64,000 bases of DNA. Source: an uncultured Christensenella sp. GTDB lineage: Bacteria > Bacillota > Clostridia > Christensenellales > Borkfalkiaceae. The notes under the pieces were generated by a model, which was not told the DNA's origin, searched no databases, and saw nothing but the letters and a program-made list of their open reading frames with translations. Location: NCBI GenBank assembly GCA_910586245.1, contig CAJUFY010000003.1, positions 62,001 through 126,000 on the forward strand, in the 5' to 3' direction. The position numbers were made by a program, and so were the translations under genes. Positions within the stretch are counted from its first letter, which is position 1. Every line of letters begins with the position of its first letter. Of this stretch, positions 50,522 to 59,451 are shown piece after piece.

Positions 50522-51419
50522 ATTTTCGCATTACCTCTCGTGCCGCAGCTTCGGGATCTTGCGGCGTAATCATATATAAAACTGGTAGTTTTTTAAAAAA
50601 AGTGAGCTGTCGTTTGGCATAATTTCGGGTGTTTTTAGCAATTACGTCACGCGTAGTACTATTTGAATCACCGTTTTTTAACCCTTCAACGACTTCTTTA
50701 TAACCGATCCCCTGCATGCACTGCGCGGTATACGGAACGCCGCTTTTTAACAACGCTTCCACTTCCGCAACAAGTCCGTTTGCAAACATCTCTTCCACGC
50801 GCGCTTCAATGCGGCGATAAAGCGCTTCTCGCTCGAAATCGAACGATACCGCCAGATAAGGAAACCGCGGCGTATAACCGTCGTTCTGATCCGACTTTTT
50901 CCGCCCCGTCAGCTCGTAAATTTCAAGCGCGCGAATCACCCGTTTGACGTCGTTAAAATGCAATTTTTCGGCGCTCGCTTCGTCCGCCTCCCGCAATAAA
51001 CCGTGGAGGTATTCTCTGCCCTTTTTCCGTTCGATCCGCTCGTACTTTTGCCGTATTTCTTCGGAAGCAGGTACGGCGCCGAACGAACTGGGAAACAGCA
51101 GCGCGTTCATATAAAACCCCGTTCCGCCGCAAAGGATCGGCGTTTTGCCGCGGGCAAGGATATCCTCCAATACGGGCATTGCCATTCGCTCGAAATCGCT
51201 TACGGAAAATTTTTCAAAGGGACTTACCGCGTCGATCATATAATGCGGAATTCCCTGCCGTTCCGCAAGGCTCGGCTTTGCCGTACCGATATCCAGTCCG
51301 CGGTATACCAACAAGGCGTCGCAAGAAATAATTTCCCCGTCCAACAGCTTTGCGCATTCCACGGCAAGCGCCGTTTTCCCGCTTGCGGTAGGACCGCAAA
51401 CAGCTAATATTTTTTTCAT
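50511..51419 (-). CDS. miaA: tRNA dimethylallyltransferase
   Basis: A 302-aa enzyme that transfers a dimethylallyl group to A37 of tRNAs reading U-starting codons. The P-loop is VCGPTASGKTALAVECAK. DALLVYRGLDIGTAKP holds the catalytic Asp region, and LCGGTGFYMNALLF and HFNDVKRVIRALEIYE are further signatures, with VPYTAQCMQGIGYKEV near the end. Its ATG overlaps the mutL stop by four bases. With MiaB, encoded first in the same operon, it builds ms2i6A, so both steps are co-expressed. The tRNA-Trp in this window (A37 after anticodon CCA) is a plausible substrate. Confidence 0.97.
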   Translation of the reverse strand: MKKILAVCGPTASGKTALAVECAKLLDGEIISCDALLVYRGLDIGTAKPSLAERQGIPHYMIDAVSPFEKFSVSDFERMAMPVLEDILARGKTPILCGGTGFYMNALLFPSSFGAVPASEEIRQKYERIERKKGREYLHGLLREADEASAEKLHFNDVKRVIRALEIYELTGRKKSDQNDGYTPRFPYLAVSFDFEREALYRRIEARVEEMFANGLVAEVEALLKSGVPYTAQCMQGIGYKEVVEGLKNGDSNSTTRDVIAKNTRNYAKRQLTFFKKLPVLYMITPQDPEAAAREVMRKYES

Positions 51420-53305
51420 ACGATTCTCTTGAACAACTTCTCGATTTCGCTCTTTTGCATTTTCACGGCGACCGGTCTGCCGTGCGGACAGCGCAAGCCC
51501 ATATCCCCTTCGGTTTCGTCGATCAGGGCGCGCACTTCCCGTTCGGTGAGCCGTTCGCCGCCCTTAACGGCAGCTTTACACGCCGCCGTTGCAATTTTAT
51601 CTTTGATGATTTCGGTCAGTTTGATCGCGCGCAAACTTTCCATAGAAGCCAAGACTTCACGGAAAAACTGTTCCAAATCGATATTCTGCAAATCGGCGGG
51701 AACTGCGGAAACCTTTACGCTGGTTCCCCCGAATTCTTCCGTTTCAAATCCGATTTCACGCAAAACCGCAAAATTTCTTTCGAGAAAAGCAAACTCCTGC
51801 GCGTTTACTTCAAGTACGTACGGCATAAGCATCGGCTGGGAAATCACTTCGCGCCGTTCCCATTTTTCCCGCAGACGGTTGTAAATCAACCGTTCGTGCG
51901 CGGCGTGCTGATCGATAAAATATGCGCTGTCGCCAATCTCGTAAATCAGATAAGTGCGGAATAACTCCCCCTTATACACGAGAAAAGCGGGATCTATTTT
52001 TTCCTGAGACGCTTTTTCGCGTTCTTTTAAAAATTTTTGATTTTCGGCAAAGACGTCTTCCTGCGCCGCAACCGAGGGCGCGTTCACTTCGAGAACGGAT
52101 GGACGGGATTCAATCAACCTCGGCTCGGATTTCCCGATCGGAGAAATATCGAACTGAAGTTCTTTTTTCGCCTGCTCGTAAGTCATGGCAGCGGGCTTCG
52201 GCACGTCCGCCGTAAACGGCGTTTGCACGCGAACCGTCCGCTCCTCGCGCATGGCTGTTTTTTCAGCTGCGGGAACTTCCGGAACGGGAGTTTTCGGTAC
52301 GTTCGCCAAATATTCCAAAGCGCGCGAATTGCCGTCCAGCACCGAAGATACGACCGAATAAACGCTGCCGTAGATAATCTGATTATCGGCAAACCGCACG
52401 TCCGCTTTGTTGGGGTGTACGTTTACGTCTACGATTTCGGGCGGAAGCTCCAAAAATAATACGTAGAACGGATATTGCCGCTTCATCAAATAGGCGGCGT
52501 ATGCGTTGGCAACCGCCGCGCTCACCGTTTGATTGACGACGTATCTGCCGTTTACAAACAAACTCTGATAACTGCGGTTGGGTTTGGAAAAATTCTGATT
52601 TCCGATAAATCCGTATAATTTGATTCCGTGCTTGTCCGCCGAAATTTCATAACAGTCTTGCACGATGTTCGCGCCGTATATGACGGCAAGGGCGCTCTTT
52701 AATCCGTCTCCGAAGGAACGGTATTTTACTTTTCCGTTCGCGGTGTAAGTAAACGAAATTTCGGGACGGGAGAGAATAAAGCGCGAAATCATATTCGCCA
52801 CGTCGCCCTCTTCCTGCGCGTCCGATTTTAAAAATTTAAGCCGCGCGGGCGTATTGTAGAACAAATCTTCTACCGTGACCGTCGTCCCGTTAGCACCCGC
52901 CGTCGGCACGACTTCGCCGATCTTGCCGCCTTCGGCAGAAATACCGTAAGAATCCCCTTCCCGCGTTTTGGAAACGATTTGCATGCGGGAAACGGCGGCA
53001 ATCGAAGCAATCGCTTCGCCGCGAAATCCGAGCGTTGCGACCGTAAACAAATCCTCTGCGGTTTTCAGTTTGCTCGTCGCATGAGCGCGGAATGCATGCT
53101 TCAAATCGTCTTTTTCGATTCCGTGCCCGTTATCGATGACGCGAACGAGTTTTTTCCCGCCCTGTTCGATTTCCACGGAAATTTCCTTCGCACCCGCGTC
53201 TATCGCGTTTTCCACCAATTCTTTGACAACGGAATACGGGCGGTCAACCACCTCTCCCGCCGCAATTTTATTATATACTTCGGGGGACAGCAAATTGATT
53301 TTCAT
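51416..53305 (-). CDS. mutL: DNA mismatch repair protein MutL
   Basis: A 629-aa GHKL ATPase that links MutS to strand excision. The ATPase motifs are ELVENAIDAGAKEI, RVIDNGHGIEKDD, TLGFRGEAIASIA and GTTVTVEDLFYNTPAR. The C-terminal domain keeps the endonuclease motif YFIDQHAAHERLIY and the zinc-site ends ACKAAVKGG and CPHGRPVAVKM. It therefore belongs to the nicking MutL type found in bacteria without MutH. It overlaps mutS and miaA by four bases each. A low-complexity linker spans about residues 330-425. Confidence 0.97.
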   Translation of the reverse strand: MKINLLSPEVYNKIAAGEVVDRPYSVVKELVENAIDAGAKEISVEIEQGGKKLVRVIDNGHGIEKDDLKHAFRAHATSKLKTAEDLFTVATLGFRGEAIASIAAVSRMQIVSKTREGDSYGISAEGGKIGEVVPTAGANGTTVTVEDLFYNTPARLKFLKSDAQEEGDVANMISRFILSRPEISFTYTANGKVKYRSFGDGLKSALAVIYGANIVQDCYEISADKHGIKLYGFIGNQNFSKPNRSYQSLFVNGRYVVNQTVSAAVANAYAAYLMKRQYPFYVLFLELPPEIVDVNVHPNKADVRFADNQIIYGSVYSVVSSVLDGNSRALEYLANVPKTPVPEVPAAEKTAMREERTVRVQTPFTADVPKPAAMTYEQAKKELQFDISPIGKSEPRLIESRPSVLEVNAPSVAAQEDVFAENQKFLKEREKASQEKIDPAFLVYKGELFRTYLIYEIGDSAYFIDQHAAHERLIYNRLREKWERREVISQPMLMPYVLEVNAQEFAFLERNFAVLREIGFETEEFGGTSVKVSAVPADLQNIDLEQFFREVLASMESLRAIKLTEIIKDKIATAACKAAVKGGERLTEREVRALIDETEGDMGLRCPHGRPVAVKMQKSEIEKLFKRIV

Positions 53306-55857
53306 TGCAACTTCTCCTTCCAGTCCGCAATCAACGCAAGCGCCTGCATCGGCGTAAGCCCGTTCACGTCGATACCGCCGAGTTCTTCGCGGAAATTCAC
53401 GCGCGGAATCTCTTCTTCCTCTTCTTCCTGCGGCGCGCGGCGGGAAACGACGTCGTTCTTTTCCAACTTTTTCAAAATGACTTTTGCGCGGGAAGTCACC
53501 TCGTCAGGCACGCCCGCAAGCGCTGCAACCTCTACGCCGAAACTGCGCGAAGCGCCGCCGCGCACGATCTTCCGCAAAAATACGATGCTTCCGCCGATTT
53601 CGCGCACGTTGATTTTATAGTTTTTCACGCCGTCGAGCTTCCCTTCCAGCTCGGTCAACTCGTGATAATGCGTGGCAAACAGCGTTTTGGCGCGTACTTT
53701 CTCGCACAAATATTCGATCACCGACCAGGCAATCGACAACCCGTCGAACGTACTCGTTCCGCGACCGACCTCGTCGAGAATCAGCAAGCTGCGATCCGTC
53801 GCATTACGCAAGATGTTCGCGACTTCCGTCATTTCCACCATAAACGTACTTCTGTCGAGAATCAAATTATCGCTCGCACCGATGCGCGTGAAAATACGGT
53901 CGCACAGCGGAATCGCAGCGCGTTTGGCAGGCACGAAACTCCCCGCCTGCGCCATAAACACGATGAGGGCATTCTGTCTTAAATAAGTACTCTTCCCCGC
54001 CATATTCGGACCCGTTATAATCATCGCGCGGTTTTCGCCACCGTCAAGCAAGCAGTCGTTCGGAATGAACCGCTCGCGCGAAATCGCTTCTACGACTGGA
54101 TGCCGCCCCTCTTCGATTTCCAGCGCGCCCGTTTCCAAAATTTGCGGTCTGCAATATTTATTTTCTTTCGCAACCACGGAAAGTGCAACGATGCAATCGA
54201 GCATGGCAACCGCAGAGGCGATACTTTGAAACACGGGAATGTTGCGTGCAAGGATTTCAAGAATCTCTCCGAATAAATGCTCTTCCAATCTTGCCGCCGC
54301 ATCGTCGCTCCCTAAAATTTTCTGTTCGAGCGCACGCAGTTCTTCCGTTATAAAACGTTCTCCGTTCGCAAGCGTCTGACGGCGCACGTAGGAAAAAGGA
54401 ACTTTATCAATAAAGGATTTGCTTACTTCGATGTAATAACCGAACACGCGGTTATACCCGATTTTCAGCGTACGAATCCCCGTTTTCTCGCGCTCGCGCG
54501 CTTCCAGTTCGGCAAGCAAAGATTTGCCGCCCGCCTTAATTTCGCGCAGTTCGTCCAGTTGCGCGTTGTAGCCTTTTTTAATGTATCCGCCCTCTTTTCT
54601 GGTCGTTGCATTCGGATCGATTGCCTGATCGAGCAAATCGCACACGCTCTTCGTATCGACGAGATTTCCGGCAATTTCTGTAAGCAGTACGGAAGAAAAC
54701 CCGGCAAGCTGGAATTTCAGCGAAGGGACGACGGCAAGCGACGACGACAACGCAATGCAATCGCGCGGTTGCAGATTCCCGTTCGAAATCCTTCCCGTCA
54801 GCCGCTCGATATCCCTTACTCCGCCGAGCATATCCGAAAGCCCCATGCGCACGAGAGAAGACTGAAACAATTCCTCTACCGCGTCGAGCCGTTTTTCGAT
54901 TTCCGCTTTATCGTCGAGCGGACGGGTCAACAAGGAAGCAAGCTTGCGCGCGCCCATCCCCGTCTTCGTCTTATCGAGCAGCCACAGCAAAGAACCGTAC
55001 TTCGTCCCTTCGGCGCTGTTCTTTAAAATTTCAAGGTTGCGAATGGCAATCGTGTCGAGTGCCATATAACCGCTCCCCTCGGAAAAATGGAGACGATTGA
55101 TATTTTTCAAGGCGTGCTTTTGCGTTTCGCGCAAATATTCGATCAGCGCGCCCGTCGCGATAATCGCGCCTTCCCGCCGCGCGATTCCGAGCGCTTCCAT
55201 CGAAGATACGGAAAGCTGTTCTTTCAGATTTTTTTCCGCCTGCGCGCGCTGAAACGCCCAGGGCAAATAACAGGAAAAAGCGGGCAGGGAACGCTCCTGC
55301 CGAATACGGTCTTTCGTTTCGAATAACAGTTCTTCGTTGCAAATGACTTCCGCAACGGCAAGGTTGGAAAGCGTTGCGATCAGATGTTCCGAATCCTCCT
55401 CCACGCTCGCCGAAAGTTCGCCCGTCGTAATGTCCGCCCAAGCAAGCGCATATTCCGTATCGCTTTTGTAAGCGCAAGCGATATAATTGTTTTTCTTTTC
55501 GTCCAGCAGACTTTCCTCGGTAACCGTTCCCGCGGAAACGACGCGAATTACGTCGCGCTCGACGATTTTCTGCCCGGGTTTCGGTACGGTAAGTTGTTCA
55601 CAGATTGCTACGCGCTCCCCCATTGCAACGAGTTTCGCGATATATGCATCCGCCGCGTGAAAAGGAATCCCGCACATCGGCGCGCGCTCTTTCATGCCGC
55701 AATCTCTGCCCGTAAGCGTTAAATCGAGCAATTGCGAAGCCCGCACGGCGTCGTCGAAAAACATTTCGTAAAAATCGCCGAGCCGATAAAAGAGAAAACA
55801 ATCCTTATAATTCTCTTTCATCTTCAAATAATGTTCCATCATCGGTGAAATTGCCAT
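53302..55857 (-). CDS. mutS: DNA mismatch repair protein MutS
   Basis: An 851-aa mismatch-recognition ATPase. The N-terminal mismatch-binding motif is YRLGDFYEMFFDDA, containing the Phe-x-Glu wedge. The connector, lever and clamp regions follow. The ATPase has GPNMAGKSTYLRQ (Walker A), ILDEVGRGTSTFDG (Walker B) and TLFATHYHEL. The C-terminus carries an acidic EEEEEIPR linker and the short helix that makes dimers or tetramers. Length is normal for MutS1. Its ATG has GAGGG upstream, 8 bp after miaB. It works with the adjacent MutL. Confidence 0.98.
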   Translation of the reverse strand: MAISPMMEHYLKMKENYKDCFLFYRLGDFYEMFFDDAVRASQLLDLTLTGRDCGMKERAPMCGIPFHAADAYIAKLVAMGERVAICEQLTVPKPGQKIVERDVIRVVSAGTVTEESLLDEKKNNYIACAYKSDTEYALAWADITTGELSASVEEDSEHLIATLSNLAVAEVICNEELLFETKDRIRQERSLPAFSCYLPWAFQRAQAEKNLKEQLSVSSMEALGIARREGAIIATGALIEYLRETQKHALKNINRLHFSEGSGYMALDTIAIRNLEILKNSAEGTKYGSLLWLLDKTKTGMGARKLASLLTRPLDDKAEIEKRLDAVEELFQSSLVRMGLSDMLGGVRDIERLTGRISNGNLQPRDCIALSSSLAVVPSLKFQLAGFSSVLLTEIAGNLVDTKSVCDLLDQAIDPNATTRKEGGYIKKGYNAQLDELREIKAGGKSLLAELEAREREKTGIRTLKIGYNRVFGYYIEVSKSFIDKVPFSYVRRQTLANGERFITEELRALEQKILGSDDAAARLEEHLFGEILEILARNIPVFQSIASAVAMLDCIVALSVVAKENKYCRPQILETGALEIEEGRHPVVEAISRERFIPNDCLLDGGENRAMIITGPNMAGKSTYLRQNALIVFMAQAGSFVPAKRAAIPLCDRIFTRIGASDNLILDRSTFMVEMTEVANILRNATDRSLLILDEVGRGTSTFDGLSIAWSVIEYLCEKVRAKTLFATHYHELTELEGKLDGVKNYKINVREIGGSIVFLRKIVRGGASRSFGVEVAALAGVPDEVTSRAKVILKKLEKNDVVSRRAPQEEEEEEIPRVNFREELGGIDVNGLTPMQALALIADWKEKLQ

Positions 55858-55865
55858 AATCCCTC

Positions 55866-57167
55866 TTAAACCGTCTTCCCGTAAAGCGAAATGCCGTTTG
55901 CGCGCGTAATTTCCAACGTAACGAATTCGCCGATCGGGTTCTTATCGCTTTCGAAATAACCCATTCTGCCCCGCTCGTCTCTGCCGAGATAGAGCCCTTT
56001 CTTTTCGTCGTAATCCTCGCAAAGGATTTCAACGCGCTTCCCGACGTACCCCGCGCTTTTTTCCCGCGTCTGCGCGTTTACGAGCGCAATTAACCGCGCG
56101 ATTCTGTCCTTTGAAACCTCTTCCGGAATCTGCCCTTCCATTTCGGCGGCTTTCGTTCCCGTGCGCGGCGAATAGATAAAAGTAAACGCGGAGGAAAATC
56201 CCGCTTCTTTGACGAGAGAAAGCGTTTCTTCAAATTCCGCCTCCGTCTCCGTCGGAAATCCGACGATCAGATCGGTCGTGATTTCGGCATCCGGAATTTC
56301 CCGCTTTAACAGCGCGACGCCAGACAAATATTTTTCCCGCGTATACCGCCTGTTCATTAACTGCAAAATTCGGTCGGATCCGGACTGCGCGGGCAAATGC
56401 AACAAATTACAGATTTTATCGTGTTTTTTCATGACCGAAACAAGTTCGGCAGAAAAATCCTTCGGGTGCGAAGTCATAAACCGCAAACGGAATTTCCCTT
56501 CGATTGAAGCGATTTCGTCCAAAAGCGTGGGAAAAGAAACTTCTCCGTCGCGGTACGAATTTACGTTTTGCCCGAGCAAAGTAATTTCTTTATATCCGTT
56601 TTTCACGAGTTCGCGCACTTCGGCGAGAATTTCTTCTTTTTTGCGGGAGCGCTCGCGTCCGCGCACGTACGGAACAATGCAGTAAGTGCAGAAGTTATTG
56701 CAACCGTAAGTAATATTCACCCAAGCGTTGGGATAACTCGTCCTGACGGGCAAAATGCCGTCCTCCGTTTCCGCGCGTTCTTCTGGCACGGAAATCACCG
56801 CTTTTTTCTGCGCGCGTTTCCGCTCGATCAAAGCCCCGAGCTCGTTTAAATTATGCGTGCCGAATAAAATATCGATAAAAGGAAATTTTTCCTTTAAAAT
56901 CCCCGCTTTTCCCTCTTCCTGTACCATGCAGCCGCCTACGGCGACGATCAACTCTTTCTTCTGCCGTTTTAATTTTTTCAGCGCGCCGATATTTCCGAAC
57001 GCATGGTTTTCGGCATTTTCGCGGATACAGCAAGTGTTGAATACGATAATGTCCGCCTCTTCCAACGGCGAAACGGTTTTATATCCCGCAGTTTGCAAAA
57101 TTCCCGCGATTTTTTCCGATTCGTGTACGTTCATTTGGCAACCGTACGTGACGATGTGATATTTCAT
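55866..57167 (-). CDS. miaB: tRNA-2-methylthio-N6-dimethylallyladenosine synthase
   Basis: A 433-aa radical SAM methylthiotransferase that adds the 2-methylthio group to i6A37. The N-terminal UPF0004 domain has TYGCQMNVHESEKIAG and NTCCIRENAENHAFG, supplying three Cys of the auxiliary cluster with VGGCMVQ. The radical SAM cluster is GCNNFCTYCIVPYVRGRERS. A C-terminal TRAM domain ends the protein (residues ~370-433). The MiaB subgroup is chosen over MtaB/RimO because of the VRGRERS pattern and the operon with miaA. The ATG has GGAGAAG upstream, and a consensus promoter lies at 57188-57216. Confidence 0.96.
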   Translation of the reverse strand: MKYHIVTYGCQMNVHESEKIAGILQTAGYKTVSPLEEADIIVFNTCCIRENAENHAFGNIGALKKLKRQKKELIVAVGGCMVQEEGKAGILKEKFPFIDILFGTHNLNELGALIERKRAQKKAVISVPEERAETEDGILPVRTSYPNAWVNITYGCNNFCTYCIVPYVRGRERSRKKEEILAEVRELVKNGYKEITLLGQNVNSYRDGEVSFPTLLDEIASIEGKFRLRFMTSHPKDFSAELVSVMKKHDKICNLLHLPAQSGSDRILQLMNRRYTREKYLSGVALLKREIPDAEITTDLIVGFPTETEAEFEETLSLVKEAGFSSAFTFIYSPRTGTKAAEMEGQIPEEVSKDRIARLIALVNAQTREKSAGYVGKRVEILCEDYDEKKGLYLGRDERGRMGYFESDKNPIGEFVTLEITRANGISLYGKTV

Positions 57168-57187
57168 GTAATCTTCTCCGATTTCAC

Positions 57188-57216
57188 ATTATATCATAAT
57201 TCCCGAATTTTTTCAA
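57188..57216 (-). promoter_or_regulatory. Promoter of the miaB-mutS-mutL-miaA operon
   Basis: TTGAAA (57211-57216), 17 bp, TATAAT (57188-57193) on the minus strand, about 20 bp before miaB. Confidence 0.85.
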
Positions 57217-57257
57217 CAAAAGCATGAAATAATCCGAAATTTTTTCAGAGAACTACT

Positions 57258-57263
57258 TATACT
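57258..57263 (+). promoter_or_regulatory. -10 element next to the class A PBP start
   Basis: TATACT lies 7 bp before the ATG of the class A PBP, with no clear -35 and no Shine-Dalgarno. If used, it would give a nearly leaderless mRNA. Confidence 0.4.
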
Positions 57264-57270
57264 GTAATCG

Positions 57271-59451
57271 ATGAAACGCGCATTGAAAATTACACTGTCC
57301 GTCTTCGGCGCATTTGCGGTACTCGTACTTGCGGCGCTTTTTTATTATCTCGGCACGACGGCAGGAATCAAACTCAATCCGAATAAACTGACGCTCGACA
57401 CCACGTGCGTACAGATATTCGATCAAGGCGGCAATCCGATCGAAGGAGAAAATAAATTCGACGTCTCTTACGAACGCTTTCCAAAGGCGCTGCCAAACGC
57501 ATTCGTTGCGGTGGAAGACAAGAATTTTTACAAACATCACGGATTCGACTATAAGCGGATCGCAAAAGCCGCGATGAAAAACGTTGCAACCTTTTCGTTC
57601 CGCGAAGGCGCCTCCACCATTTCACAGCAATTGATTAAAAACACGCACCTTACCAGCGAAAAGACTTTGAACCGAAAACTGAAAGAGTTTAAACTGACGC
57701 GCGCGTTGGAAAAAAAGTATACGAAACAGGAAATCATGGAATTGTATTTAAATTCCATTTATTTCGGGCACAGCGCCTTCGGAATCGGAAGCGCAGCGCA
57801 GTATTACTTCGGAAAAAATACGGAAGATCTTACGCCTGCGGAATGCGCTATGCTTGCCGCGCTCGTAAAATCTCCGAACCGCTATTCCCCCTTCCGCGAT
57901 CCGGAAAAATGCCTTGCAAGGCGGAATCTCGTATTAAAACTGATGCGCGAACAAAAATACCTCTCCGCACGGGAATACGACGAAGCGTTAAATACGCCCC
58001 TTCCCGAAAAACCTGCGGAAAGCAAAACGGGAAACGCATACCTTACCCGCGTTTGGGAAGAGCTTGCCGAATTGTTTCCCGACGCGCAATCGGGCGAACT
58101 GGGCGCATTAAAAGTTTTCACGTTTTACGATCCCGCATTGCAGAAAGAACTCGAAACGACGCAAGCGGATTCCGACCTTTGCCTGCTGGTGCGCGACAAC
58201 AAGACGCACGGAATCAAAGCTTTGCATTCGACGATCGGCACTCCGAAACGCTTGCCTGCTTCCACCATCAAACCGTTGCTCGTCTACGCACCCGCACTGG
58301 AAGAAAATCTGATTTCCCCGCTCACGCCCGTTCTGGACGCGAAAACCGACTTCGGCGGTTATTGTCCCGACGATTACAGCGGCGCGACGGGAGAGTATAT
58401 GAGCGTAAGATACGCGTTATCGCACAGCGTCAATATTCCCGCGGTAAAAATTCTGAACGAACTTGGCGTTGAACGCGCCGTAAAATATCTTGCAAAAATG
58501 AATCTGAACGTCGAACGCGACGATTATTCCTTGGCGCTTGCTTTGGGCGGCATGAAAGAAGGATTTACGCTTCCTCAACTCGCCGACGGCTACGCGACTT
58601 TTTCAAACGACGGGCAATTCGCCGTTTCGAAAACGATCCAACGCATTGAAAACGGAAAGGGAAAAGAACTTTACCGCTTCCGCCCCTTTTTACAAAAAAC
58701 CTTTTCGCATGAAGTCAGCTTTTTGATCAACGACATGCTGCAAACGGCCGTACAGGAAGGAACGGCAAGAAAATTAAAATCGCTTCCTTTTCCGATCTGT
58801 GCAAAAACGGGCACGGGCGGCACGGACAGAGGCAACACGGACGTTTACACCGTTTCGTACACGAAGGAAGATACCGTTGCGGTTTGGATGGGAAACCGCG
58901 ATAATTCCCCCATCGACGCAACGGGAGGCGGGCTTCCTGCAAACGCCGCGCTACGCATCAACGAATTTTTATACCGAAACGGCGCGCCCGAACCTTTTCC
59001 CGAAACCTGCGACGGCATTGAAAAAGCGACCTACGATAAAGACGAATACCGCGCCAACCACAAAATCGTCCTTGCCGATCCTTCGGCGCCCCTCCTGTTC
59101 GGCGGTACGGAATACTTCAGAATCGGCGCGCTTCCCAAAGAAATCAGCACCCGATTTTCGAATCCAACCATACAGACACCGAAGATTTCCGTTAAAAACG
59201 GTGCCGTTTGCATACAATTATGTCAGACACAGTACTATGAATATATTATAAAACGCGAAAATCGGGGTAAAACCGTTACCGTTTACAACGGAAAATACAA
59301 ATCTGTGATTTACGACAACTCCGTATGCGCAGGCGAAAGTTACACTTATACGGTAATCCCCGTATATAGAGAACGGGAAGGAACCGCCGTAAAGCTCCCT
59401 CCCGTAATCATAGATTCCAACCAAAATATTCCCGACGACTGGTGGGAATAA
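57271..59451 (+). CDS. Class A penicillin-binding protein (PBP1A type)
   Basis: A 726-aa bifunctional peptidoglycan synthase. One N-terminal membrane helix (residues ~5-28) is followed by the GT51 glycosyltransferase domain (~60-230) with VAVEDKNFYKHHGFD (catalytic Glu), GASTISQQLIKN and ELYLNSIYFG. The transpeptidase domain has PASTIKPLLVY (Ser-x-x-Lys), SHSVNIPA (SxN) and CAKTGTGG (KTG). After ~residue 640 there is a fibronectin-like tail with YYEYIIKREN and ESYTYTVIPVYRE. The nucleotides before the ATG have no Shine-Dalgarno, only a TATACT box 7 bp upstream. The stop codon abuts that of thiI on the other strand, with no terminator between. Confidence 0.94.
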   Translation: MKRALKITLSVFGAFAVLVLAALFYYLGTTAGIKLNPNKLTLDTTCVQIFDQGGNPIEGENKFDVSYERFPKALPNAFVAVEDKNFYKHHGFDYKRIAKAAMKNVATFSFREGASTISQQLIKNTHLTSEKTLNRKLKEFKLTRALEKKYTKQEIMELYLNSIYFGHSAFGIGSAAQYYFGKNTEDLTPAECAMLAALVKSPNRYSPFRDPEKCLARRNLVLKLMREQKYLSAREYDEALNTPLPEKPAESKTGNAYLTRVWEELAELFPDAQSGELGALKVFTFYDPALQKELETTQADSDLCLLVRDNKTHGIKALHSTIGTPKRLPASTIKPLLVYAPALEENLISPLTPVLDAKTDFGGYCPDDYSGATGEYMSVRYALSHSVNIPAVKILNELGVERAVKYLAKMNLNVERDDYSLALALGGMKEGFTLPQLADGYATFSNDGQFAVSKTIQRIENGKGKELYRFRPFLQKTFSHEVSFLINDMLQTAVQEGTARKLKSLPFPICAKTGTGGTDRGNTDVYTVSYTKEDTVAVWMGNRDNSPIDATGGGLPANAALRINEFLYRNGAPEPFPETCDGIEKATYDKDEYRANHKIVLADPSAPLLFGGTEYFRIGALPKEISTRFSNPTIQTPKISVKNGAVCIQLCQTQYYEYIIKRENRGKTVTVYNGKYKSVIYDNSVCAGESYTYTVIPVYREREGTAVKLPPVIIDSNQNIPDDWWE

